Under the pieces are notes generated by a model that was given only the letters and a program-made list of their open reading frames with translations, did no database searches and was not told where the DNA came from. This document shows, piece after piece, positions 12,471 to 22,685 of a stretch of 64,000 nucleotides of DNA (position 1 is the first letter of the stretch; the number at the start of each line of letters is the position of its first letter). The stretch lies in contig CM069432.1 in assembly GCA_035610365.1 (NCBI GenBank), forward strand, positions 85,234,020-85,298,019. The letters are read 5' to 3'. The translations under genes and the position numbers were made by a program. The stretch comes from Aquatica leii (lineage: Eukaryota; Arthropoda; Insecta; Coleoptera; Lampyridae).

Positions 12471-13426
12471 CTAAGCAATGTTGCCAGTTGTTGCAACCAG
12501 TATTAGATTACAACCTTGAACCTCGATTATCTTTATAGCAGTTCAACAAACATGCTATGTAAATAAACTTTTAACCGTAATAGAAATTTGATCTTTTTTG
12601 TTATTCCCTTGAAACAATTATTGTACTTCTGCTAAATTTAACCTAATTATGTTTTTGTCATCTGTTCGCAAATATTTTTTAAATTTTGGTTAGTGCATAA
12701 AACGAAATTTTAACTAAAAATTGTATTTCTTGCAAATATGTAATGTGCAGTAATTAAGAAACATAAGGAGTTTAATCAGAATAAAAATATTGTAAAGCAA
12801 CTCAAAAGATATATGACAGTAGAAGTAACAAAATGGAAATCAATTAGAAAGATGTTGAATTTTTGTCATTGATTTAGTGCACATACATGTATTAAATGTT
12901 TATATTTAAATTTATGTGCAAGTTTTTATTCATTACGCAATTAGTAATAGTAACGTAGATTAAAATTAATTAAATCAAGAATTATTAATACATAAAAACA
13001 CTAACTGATACAAATTTATAAAAATAAGTAAGTTTTAGTAGATTTTTTAGAAATATAGAAAAGACAAAAGATTACTAATTTAGCCATTTTGTAAACTATG
13101 CAGTGACTAACTATATAAGCTTAAAGAAATAAAAAAAATTGCAAAATACTGCTTTGAAATGTAAAATGTGTGTTATCTTAGCATAAGAAACCATAGAATA
13201 GCTTGCCACTAATCACTACCACATTAAAGGCACAGTTCTATACCGTGACTACCACAAAAATGGAAAACAAGTATTTGGCTGTTACGTGATTACAACTATT
13301 TTATCACTTATAAAATATCTTTACAGTCACTTAAAATTCACGTGGCTGCTAAATAGCAGCGTTGTGAGTGTCTTCTAGCGGAGATGTATTTATGTATCTG
13401 TTTCATTTATAAATCTTGTATACTTT
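12471..13426. other. Y left interior, nothing recognised
   Basis: AT-rich sequence without a supportable gene or repeat, between the terminal array and the first A-B-H unit. Confidence 0.5.
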
Positions 13427-13844
13427 CTCATCTCTTTATTTTATAAATGGTACAACTAAATTTACTTTGGTCAAGATGTTTTTAGCTTCTATAAAGTAGA
13501 TGTATATATCGAACTTGAACAATATTTGCTAAGAGCAAAATTCCGACAAATGCAAGTTTACTATTAAATATAAAGGTTATAGGTCGAGATATAACTATGC
13601 GCCATCAAGTTTTTTTTTAGAAAAACAAAATTAATTAGTACATACGTTAATGTAAATACCCTGCGCGTACCTAATATGTGCGTACACTGTACGTACGTTA
13701 ACGTACAAGGATTTTTGATTATAAACATTCTGATGATAGTGCTGTTTTAGGTATCTTTAGTGTGGTAATGTATAATAAAAAGTCACTAATAAAAAGTATT
13801 TATTAGAACATAAAAGCCATTTATATATTATGTAGAAATATTAA

Positions 13845-13912
13845 GTCGTCGTGAGATACTTGGTAAGGCATCTGCTTGCTACGCCAACAAGAGTTCAAAT
13901 CCTGGTCGCGTC
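13845..13912 (+). other. tRNA-like (SINE-like) module, copy 1
   Basis: This 68-bp stretch resembles a decayed tRNA. A possible D stem is AGAT (13854-13857) with ATCT (13870-13873). An anticodon stem is CTTG (13875-13878) with CAAG (13888-13891) around a 7-9 nt loop. A good B-box-like GTTCAAATCC lies at 13893-13902. The T stem and acceptor stem do not pair well and position 33 is not T, so it is not a functional tRNA gene. A second tRNA-head-like string, TAGGCGTAGTGGTTAAGAT, follows near 13984. A T-rich run follows the module. It reads as a SINE head embedded in repeat A. Confidence 0.45.
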
Positions 13913-15439
13913 AAAGTTTTTTTGGCTATGACATATTATGTACAAAACAGTGACAGTTAGATGTACAATGTACAATGTACACTAGGCGTAGTGGTTAAGA
14001 TGACATGGCTGTTCGTACTAATTTTTTCTCAATTATTAGTGACATCATACCTTCGGATGCGTCTTGCGTACCTTCAAATGTAGCTAATAATGCTATCAAT
14101 TCTCAGTATCCTACTTGACTACGTGTCGCTTTTCCTTATAACACCAGATACCCCTGTTACACGGATTTCTTGGCTTTCGTCCCCCATGATGTAACAATTT
14201 ATTTTTCTTTTACCACATGAAATTAACCTCCAAATAATCAACACATTAAACGATGCTTGTTTTTCTCAGAATACCATTATATTCTTTTTTTTATCAATAA
14301 TGCTAATTCTGACATTGTGCTATATGGGAAGTAGAATTTTTAAAAATGATTTTTAGAATTTGCGGCATTGGTGACGACCACGTGAATTTCGTTGAACGAC
14401 CATTCAATAATATTTACATCTTTTCATATTTTCAAGATGAAGTTGGAAACATAATCTGACTAGTGTATATTTTACTATCAATTACATTTGATAACGTATT
14501 CTTATTCAGCTTACACATTTTTAATTTTCTAAATTACTTATGTGTTTGATGTGACCAACATTGTTATTTATGCACATATTAATTCTCCGTCTAATGTTCT
14601 TACAAATATTTTGCAGTTGTTATAGAGTGATATCAGCTTCATTATTAAAGAAAGACAAATTTAATATTTTATCATTTCTGAAATTATCGTTAAACCAATA
14701 ACAGTAGTTTAGTCACTTGTCGTAATCAAGTGGAAGCAACTGTAATGTTGTATGGATATAACAGCAATTTATTTATTAGAGCTTTACATGTTCTGTAACT
14801 TAAACCTAAAATATTAATTATATAAAATGCTTTGACAAACTTTTGAAAGTACACACTTGTTTGTCGCGGCAACTATTTCAAAGGCTCCGCACGTGCTTAC
14901 TAGAATTACCGTAATCAAATTGATTTGCAAGCTTCTTGATACATAAAGCAATAGAATGGATCCATTCTCTATTAGCAATAAGTTGACCATTTTAAAAATA
15001 GAATTCGAAAATAAAGTGATTTCTTTTACGAAGTAGGTACTGCAAAGTTTATGGCAAATAAATTAAAATTATTATTTGCAGTGCTGTAAGTTACCAAAAT
15101 AATCAAACACAAAATACCCAACAAATACTATAGTTATTTATGCACCAAGCGCGTAATCAACTAGTAATGCTAGTGATGCATAAAATATTTGATTTTTCAC
15201 TTTATGTAACAAAAACTAAAAATGACCAATTATTTAGTTTATATTTTACTAAATCTCTTAGTATTCTATAAGAATAAATAGTTCGACGTTTAATCATTTA
15301 TTTGTCAGAATCCATTTTACAATAATCCGCAAGAATTAAACTTAATTTCTCAAATACATATATAAAAAATGCATAAAAAAAATATAAAATTTCTTATAAT
15401 CTAAATCTAAACAAGAATATTAAATAAAATGTCACAATT

Positions 15440-15925
15440 TTTGAGGGCGTATATAACGCCTTTTCTTAACGCTTCGGTATTATGTATATGTTGATTTCAC
15501 TCTGTTTAATTTACTCATAATGTCTAGGATACGAAATATATAAACATACACATAACAATCAGAGCGTGATGAGAAGCCTTATAAATTGAGAGGGCGTTAT
15601 AAACGTATAACGCACTCTCATAATGCCCTCTTTAGATTTTGATGGTAACAAGTTTCCTATTCCTTCTTATATACTTGTAATAGAAACTTCGATAATTCTT
15701 AATTTTTAGTTAAAACTTTATATAAAAAGAAAAATAAATTCTTGTATGCATTACTGGAGTTACTGGATAATTACGCTCATTGAGCAACATAATCCTTTGT
15801 GCCAGAGACCCTCGGTCTGCATCCAGTTGCTCTCCGGGCGTAACCATCGTAATAAGGCGATTGGTACATAATTGGCTATTACGTATCTTGTATCCTAGGC
15901 GTTATGAGTAAGTTATAACAAAGTG
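15440..15925. repeat. array of GGCGTTAT/ATAACGCC motifs in A copy 1
   Basis: GAGGGCGTATATAACGCC (15444), GAGGGCGTTATAAACGTATA (about 15590), CATAATGCCCTC (about 15620) and GGCGTTATGAG (about 15900) recur in both orientations, forming several short palindromes. The pattern resembles the subterminal arrays at the ends of E, X and Y with another motif. Confidence 0.5.
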
Positions 15926-16526
15926 AAAAATAAAATCATGAATACCGACGTTATATGAATTAAGAAATGCTTAGATATTCGCAGTGTTTTTCAGCTATGC
16001 CAAGATGCATTACTGTACCTTAAAAGTGAATTTTAAACGTAAATGTCACTATGTGGTGCTTTTAATCTAAAATATCTTGTGAAAATCACTTATAAAAGTG
16101 TCTAAAACGTTACAACGACAACGTACCACTCTAAAGTGCAACTTTAAAGTTAAAGAAACCTGAAAGAGATTTTACTTAGTGAAAACAACGTTGATAAAAC
16201 CTTACTTTTATCACAAAGCTGCTGAACCACAAAGTGGTTAAAAAGGACGAATGCACGTAATTTTTACTATAAATTAATAGAATTAAGGTATAATTACCTT
16301 TAAGTTTCATATAAAGTGTTAAATACGTAACAATCAATAAACTCAACTGACATAAGTTATCTCGGATGCCACTTGGGAAGAAAACATACTCTTTTAGTTT
16401 TGTGTTTGTATTTTTCATTGTTTTAACCGGTTTTAACAGAACGTATTTGTTACTTTTGCATGGTTAAGGCTTAGATACTAATGTAGTACTAATTAATTTT
16501 TATTACAATTTTTCATTCTAGATAGA

Positions 16527-16610
16527 TCACGTGTTGCCGCAGTGAACATCTTCAGAGCCTGGAATAATCAATTTATTCCAGGCTCTAAAGATGTGCACTG
16601 CAACGTGTGA
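16527..16610. repeat. 84-bp near-perfect palindrome, copy 1
   Basis: The left arm (16527-16567) and right arm (16573-16610) are reverse complements across CAGAGCCTGGAATAA-like sequence, with a 5-nt loop and a few mismatches plus one small gap. It recurs at 27632-27715 with compensating and non-compensating changes. It could extrude as a cruciform or give a long hairpin RNA. Confidence 0.85.
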
Positions 16611-16692
16611 CAAAGCTCAGTTTGTGTGATAACGACACCACGGAATTTATCCAGAATGAAAAGTTGTAATTCTACTATGATTTATTTATATA

Positions 16693-17290
16693 CAGTCGGA
16701 CCTCCATTCAATGAACTCCTATTTAATTTTTTTTTCTATTTAGTGATGTTTTCTTTATAATATTGATCTTCGGGTTAAAATGCGTGTAAAAACACCTCTA
16801 AAATATGATGTTTAAATTCTATATTATGATCTTTTTTAAAGAAAATGTTACCCAACTACTTAAAGTTTTCTTGGAATCACGTACAATTTACTTTACCTTT
16901 ACAATACTGCATTGTTAAACGGATAAGCGGATTATATGACTTCTTAATTGAGAATACAAAAAGGCTATTACTAATGGTGCTAAAAATTCTGTACATTTGT
17001 AAATGACAAAAATGCATGAATTGTTTATAGGATTACAGAATTTCCTTCGAGTTTTGAAATGCATTGTCATGTTATTGAACACGTTTCATTTGCAATTTTT
17101 TCGTTTCAAGTTGTTTAAGTGTAAAATTGGTTAAAAATGACAAAACGAAAGCGTTTATAATTAATATGTATTTCATATGTACATTTAAATTTGTGTTTTA
17201 TTTTTTAAGCATAAATTCTATACAATGAAGTTTCTATATAATGATGTTTTTGAAGGGAATTTTGAACATCACTATATAGGAGTTCGACTG
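16693..17290. mobile_element. 598-bp pogo-type MITE with TA duplication
   Basis: The left end CAGTCGGACCTCC and the right end (minus strand) CAGTCGAACTCC are inverted, each bordered by TA (16691-16692, 17291-17292). Inner terminal sequence is also partly shared (TTTAGTGATGTT and ATAGTGATGTT). The duplicated unit at 27800-27870 runs from GATTTATTTATA directly to GGTAAAGCTAAATAGTTAAT, which is the unoccupied version of this site. There is no coding capacity. CAGT-rich, TA-flanked ends fit the Tc1/mariner-pogo group. Confidence 0.8.
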
Positions 17291-17319
17291 TATATGTTTT
17301 AAACATTTTTTTTTAAATT

Positions 17320-18500
17320 AAGAAGTTTGGTAAAGCTAAATAGTTAATAGTTGATCAAATTACAATTCAAAGCAAAGGAATACATTACAAATTTACATAA
17401 CAAAATTTTATAATTACCTTTAGCGTTTGTTAGTAATTATAGGATCTTCATGGTTTTCCTTGTTTATATTATAAATTGATTTTGGCTTAGACCACATCGT
17501 AACGGAACACCTAAACTTTATAACCTAGTTTGTTTAGGTTCACACACGGCAAAGGCCAATTTCAACTTCTTATTTTGGCTCACAAATGAGAACTAAACCT
17601 AACTCAATGCTTTCATTAATTGTAAAATGTTGAATTTGTTACTTGTTGGTTTTAATATTTATTTTATGTTTTTGTCAACTTATACTATTACTTTTTTTTA
17701 AGTTTGTATTTGTTACATTTGATTTAAGCTATATTGTTATGCTATATAGTATATAAAATAAAATTTACAAAAAAATCTGAGCAACGTTAATTTTAAATTA
17801 TAGTTTTGTGGGTGTGAATTTGTTTTTTCCCGATTTTTTTCACTCTCCGTTATAACTACAAGCAAGTAAAGTTTACTACTTATATCTGCATCGGTACTTT
17901 TAATAACACAGCTGTATTATATTAAATGCATTTTTGTTCAACTTTCTGTAGATCAACCCAGCAAAGATAAAGAAAATTTATTAAAGAGCTATAAAAGTAT
18001 TTTCTTGTTTAACAACAATTAGAGTACTATTCTTCGGAATTAAAACTAAAAATAAGTTATAATTCAATGTATTATACTTTTAAAGAATTTTCGAAAAAAC
18101 GCAAAAAAATGATTCTGAAACAATCCACAACCATGAGATTACGTGTGAATAAAATATAATTTAACCAAATCAGCAAATCACAGCTCTGACAACTGAAAAA
18201 TATGCGTGGTCGTATCATATGTACTTAATAATGTGGACGGTTATTCTGAACTTCCTTGAACTACGATATCGCTAATTTAAGATTTAATTATCTTTGTTAG
18301 ATGTGCGTTTTTTCAAGCATGTTCTACTTAAATTTCAAGAATTATTTTTTTTTTATTACTTTTTATTTTATTATGTGCCTTGATTATTTAACTTTTAGAA
18401 ATATTTATTAGATTTTGGTTGATTTTCAAGTTAATCGATTTATTTCATGCTCTGACAATGCTCTTTGCAAAAAGTTGGCAAAGCTTTAGCAACGTTGACA
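17320..18500 (+). repeat. B segment copy 1 with following spacer
   Basis: GGTAAAGCTAAATAGTTAAT through GATATCGCTAATTTAAGATTTAATTATC aligns with 19665-20997 and 27842-29310. After the common end near 18313, the spacer up to AGCAACGTTGACA matches only the 29330-29510 copy. No open frame is conserved among the three. Confidence 0.82.
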
Positions 18501-19250
18501 ACATTATCACAGATTATAATGTACAGATGTACTACTCTTTTGATCTTGTTCGAAACGCCGCGGTGACCTCGGACATTTAAACGGGTTATATGTAACGTTG
18601 CCAGACTTAATTTTTTTTTGTCCAACGCAATATTACCTTTTACCTTTACTTGAAAATATATTGCAAAGGCTTTTGTCAATGTTTTAGATAGGTATATACC
18701 TATGTAATTTTTTTAAATTATATTATTATTAAAATAACAAATATGAATTTGCCAAAAGCGTAAACTTTTTACTCGAATACTGAAAGAATTTTATAAGTAA
18801 AAGAAAAGTAACAACAAAGAGAAAGGAAGGTATTTAGATTGTTTCATCCTTTGGCACTGTTAAAAATTTGATTCCACAGCCCCGAGATTTGTGGAAAGTG
18901 TTCTTACAATTTTTATAAATATAATAAACTCCGCCAGTCTTTTCGTTACTCATATTAATTAACTACTATTATTTAAACACGCTAAACCACTAATATATAC
19001 AATAAAAACAAACACTAAAAATTCCAAAGCGTTAATGATTGTTTCAATAAGAGTCAACCCAAAACGCCATAAAAATATTAAAAACCATATTAAAAACAAA
19101 ATGCGGAATGTTTTCTCACAGCTGTTGAGGAACGCATGCGCTTTGCATGCGGTCCCTTTAAATCAGTTATGTCTTGCATCCTTATTGTATATTCGTTTTT
19201 CCGTCTTACTGATACATCTGTCCGTAGGACATTATAATCTGTGACATTAT
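18501..19250. mobile_element. ~750-bp MITE with 16-bp perfect terminal inverted repeat
   Basis: TCACAGATTATAATGT at 18507-18522 is perfectly inverted at 19229-19244. A further inverted CAGATGTA/TACATCTG lies just inside. In the second unit the flanks AGCAACATTGACA and ACTGTAAAGACG are only a few bases apart (about 29500-29525), giving a near-empty site. The exact borders and target duplication are unclear because those few bases (CATCTGT) could be a footprint. Non-coding. Confidence 0.7.
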
Positions 19251-19664
19251 ACTGTAAAGACGTTTATAACTTAGTAATAATTGTTGCAATGTTTATAATA
19301 AAAAATTAAAATAAATTGCGATTTTTGATTATGAAATCTATATCGTATTTGTCGACTTCTAGAAAACGCGGTATTTTTTTATAATAATAAAACTATAAAT
19401 ATGCAATTTTTTTATTAAAAATATTTTTTTGAAAAAAACATGTAAAGCAGCGTTTCACTTGCGTCGTCTACCAAACCACTAATGGCCAGACGATTTTAGG
19501 ATGCTCAAAAAGTATTTTTGTACAAACTAAATACGCATTTTTTTCTCTAACGGTTATTCGCTACCTAACTGCAAAAGAAAAACGAAAAATACAACATAAT
19601 CAATTCAATATTAGTCTCAATGTGACACTATTTCCCAATTCTTTTATTCCAAGTAGTGTAGCAA
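19251..19664 (+). repeat. H segment, copy 1
   Basis: ACTGTAAAGACGTTTATAAC to TCTTTTATTCCAAGTAGTG aligns with 29514-30825 once the 975-bp insertion in the second copy is removed. The uninterrupted site GTATTTTTGTACAAACTAAA at about 19512-19531 is the empty site for that insertion. Confidence 0.8.
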
Positions 19665-20997
19665 ACCAAGAGAAATAATGTTTTATATAATGTTTCTGGG
19701 TAGCTTTGTTAAATGAGCATTTAGTTATTAATTTGTAAATTAACTTTCATTAACATTACAAATTTCATAACAAAATATTATAATTTCGTAGAACGTTTTT
19801 TATTATTATAGACTCTTTCGCGATTTTCTTCGTTTAGATTATAAGTGACTTTTAGCTAGCCTAGTGGTTCACAAACGGCAAAGGCCAAGTTCAACTTCTT
19901 ATTATAAAACCTACCAGGTCTTTTATTAACTTTTCTTTTTCTTATTTTCTTAAAATAATGCATGTTCTAAATCCAAATAATCAGATATTAAAAATGCTAA
20001 CAATACATAGTCTAATCGCAAGCTACATCTTTAAAAAATTGTTTTTCTATTTTTTCGAAAACTATTACTTTGCAGACTATATATCATATAAATAAAAATT
20101 GATTATTTGTCAATTCTTCATTGATTTTTCTGTATTTGCCGTATAGGCGTCATGTTGTTGGACTTCAAGATTTTCAATGCGAAGCCATAATGACATTTTA
20201 AGTCATTTACAAGAATCGATCAAATTAGTCTAAATTAGTAATACACGGAATTTAGTGAATACTAAATAAACTCAAATAACAACGAAATAACGCAATGCTT
20301 CCATTAAGTGTAAAATGTTGAAGTTGTTACTTGTTAGTTTTAAATTTTATTTCATGTTTTTGTGAACTGATACCTATTACTTTTTTAAGTTTATTGTAAT
20401 TGTTAATTTGATTTAAAATTACGTTCTTCAGCCCTAACGACAATACTCTACAATCTACATTGTTTGTAGTATGTAAAATCATTAACAAAAGATTCTGAAT
20501 AACGTTAAACTCAAATTAGAGTATTTTGGGTGTAAATTTGTTTTTTCCTAATTTTTATACTTTCCGTTGTTACTACAAACAAACGAAGTTTACTAGTTAT
20601 CTACATCAGTAGTTTTAATAACACAGATGTATTATATTAAATGCGTTTTTGTTCAACCTCCTGTAGACTAACACGCAAAGATGATGCAATTAAAGAGCTA
20701 AAAAAGTATTTTTTTGTTTAACAACAGTCCAAATATTATGCCTCGCCGAAATAGTTAATTAAAATTAGACATATAATGGAGATCTAATTTTTTTTATATT
20801 TGTAAAGGATTCTTAAAAAACGCAAAAAAAGTATTCCAAAAAAATTGAAAGCCATGAGATTAATATAATTTACCCAATTCAGCAAACCACAGTTGTGACA
20901 ACTGAAAAATGTGCGTGGTCGTATTACTTTACGTTACCTTAAACTACGATATCGGTAATTTAAGATTTAATTATCTTTGTTACATATGCGTTTTTTA
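19665..20997 (+). repeat. B segment copy 2, directly upstream of the Crypton-like gene
   Basis: It is co-linear with 17320-18313 and 27842-29310, including AATTTGTTTTTTCC, CTTCTGTAGA-like and GATATCGGTAATTTAAGATT blocks. Similarity to both other copies stops at GCGTTTTTT (about 20990), about 230 bp before the gene's start codon. That point is a candidate left boundary of an inserted Crypton. Confidence 0.82.
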
Positions 20998-20999
20998 AA

Positions 21000-21012
21000 G
21001 TTCGTAACGAAC
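21000..21012. other. palindrome at the repeat B / gene boundary
   Basis: GTTCGTAACGAAC is a 13-bp odd palindrome. It lies exactly where B copy 2 stops matching its paralogues, and it is followed by TGTTCGTTGTAC. Tyrosine recombinases bind short inverted arms around a crossover core, so this could be part of a recombination site. I found no matching copy at the right side of the gene. Confidence 0.3.
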
Positions 21013-21220
21013 TGTTCGTTGTACATTTGAATTTTAAAATACTGGTTAATTCAACTAGCGAACGTACGTGTATCTTCCACGACTTAAATATTTTGTTTGT
21101 GATTTCTGAAATATGTTATTTTTTTGTTGTACTATGTACTTTTTTTAATATATTTAGTATTGTGTATCCAACAGTGAAGAAGTGTAATAATCGAAAAAAT
21201 AAGTTAAAATTGATAAGAAA

Positions 21221-22685
21221 ATGCGACGCAGTTCTAGAATATTTGCTTTGTTAGGTAAGTTTTTATTAATTCTTTACACATGTATTTCATTAGTATTTTT
21301 TTGTTGATTCTGACAAAATTCATGCTTTATTTAAAACTAATATTGAGAAAAAGTTAATTTTTACTGACTAAAATACGCAAATTTTATTAAATATTGGCAA
21401 CTGTCGTATTTTTTTCAGTCGACAAATCACTTACGTAAAGGTTTTTGGTCTTGTAACATAAAGTACTAATTGCTAACAATTTATATAAAAAAGTTTTTTT
21501 TTAAATCTAATACGAACAAAAAGAAAGTGAAAGCGGAAATTGTAAACATATTTGTCTTCATAATAACTAAATAATGCTATTATTTGTTCTTGGTCGAAAA
21601 TAATCTTTACGTACGCTAAAACCAAAGTTTTTTCAGAATCTTAACATCTCGTTCAGTTTATAAAGATTAACTGTCATAATTTTGTTACATTAGAAATTAA
21701 AACCTTATATAAAAAAAATATTAGTTTGGAAACATAACAGTGTAAATTTTTTTAGGTTTGCCTAGTCCGACTGCTATACAAAATTCTAATCAGCAAATTA
21801 ATTCAAATGTTTCAAATTCTTCATCTTTAACTTGTGACGAATCCGGATTATTGAATACAAACGTATGTTTAATACCAGATTTTTTTTAAATTTACGTAAG
21901 TCTATTTTAATAAAACGTTTTATTGTAGTTTAGTGATGATTCATTTGCTGATCCAGATTTTGTGTGTTCATCAAAAAATTCAACCTTTAGTTCATTTGAA
22001 AAGGAAAACACAATATCACAACAGGTAAATTGTTAAATATTGATATATTAGTTCTACTCACGATTTACAAAATTATTTTTAACTTTAGCTGAAGAGTTCA
22101 ACACCTAATAAGTCCTCTAAGAACTTGAAAGAAACTTCGTGTTCAAGCGTTGAAAAGGTAAATATTTTTTCACAAACATTTAAAAAAAGTTTTTTTTTGT
22201 TATTGAGGATGTTTTTTCCTCAACGCATTAAATAATATAGTGTTTTCAAAGAGTGTTCTATTAAAAAAAAATAATGCCTTGTAGATAATCTACATTTGTA
22301 TGAGTACCTATGAGTAATTACAAATTTGCAAAATTTAAATACGATTAATTTTCCGTAAACGTAGAATAAGAAACTTTGTTTGAGACACTCTGCATGTTTA
22401 CATTTTTTTCTATTCTCTAACAATTCTGTTTTTTTAGGAAACTCCTTTAAATCAAATAAAAATATTAAATCACGTTGTAATTAAGAATAACACAATTACT
22501 TCGTTTCCAAACAATGAAAACACTAATAGTACAAGTTTAAAGAAGGTAAATATTTTTAAACTATTTAAAATCATAATCTTATTTACACGTTTCAGTTTGT
22601 ACCTCCTGCTTTAAATGAACAAATAAACACGTACCCGACTGAATTATCAAACGATGACTTTATGTCTAAAACTAATATACAACCG
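21221..22685 (+). CDS. N-terminal exons 1-6 of the recombinase gene
   Basis: The start ATG at 21221 is the only Met in frame with the spliced product, and upstream sequence has stops. Exon 1 codes 11 residues plus one base (phase 1) before GTAAGT. Exons 2 to 6 code 35, 32, 23, 36 and 30 further residues, each ending at phase 0. Donors are GTATGT, GTAAAT (three times) and GTAAGT; acceptors follow T-rich tracts. The protein is rich in Ser, Asn, Thr and Lys. It contains DDSFADPDF near the start of exon 3, reminiscent of acidic DDSD-DPDY stretches in related arthropod proteins. No domain is recognised, and it is likely disordered. Because exons 3 to 6 are multiples of three, any could be skipped without changing frame. 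Confidence 0.72.

Larger units (their letters stand above)
13427..16692 (+). repeat. A segment, copy 1 (of duplicated A-B-H unit)
   Basis: From TCTCATCTCTTTATTTTAT onward this aligns in order with 25378-27820. Shared landmarks are the tRNA-like module, the CATAACGCC-type repeats, a GTTACTGGATAATTACG block and an ~84-bp palindrome. Copy 1 contains about 410 bp (14050-14460) and about 340 bp (15105-15480) that copy 2 lacks. Copy 2 has a small extra stretch near 27150-27270. Confidence 0.85.

Noticed and set aside
13845-13912. Functional tRNA gene
   Set aside because: Acceptor and T stems do not pair and residue 33 is not T; kept only as a tRNA-like module.
21027-21254. 75-codon frame with hydrophobic segments upstream of the recombinase
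   Set aside because: It ends at the exon 1 donor in another frame than the spliced gene; the in-frame start at 21221 explains the region better.
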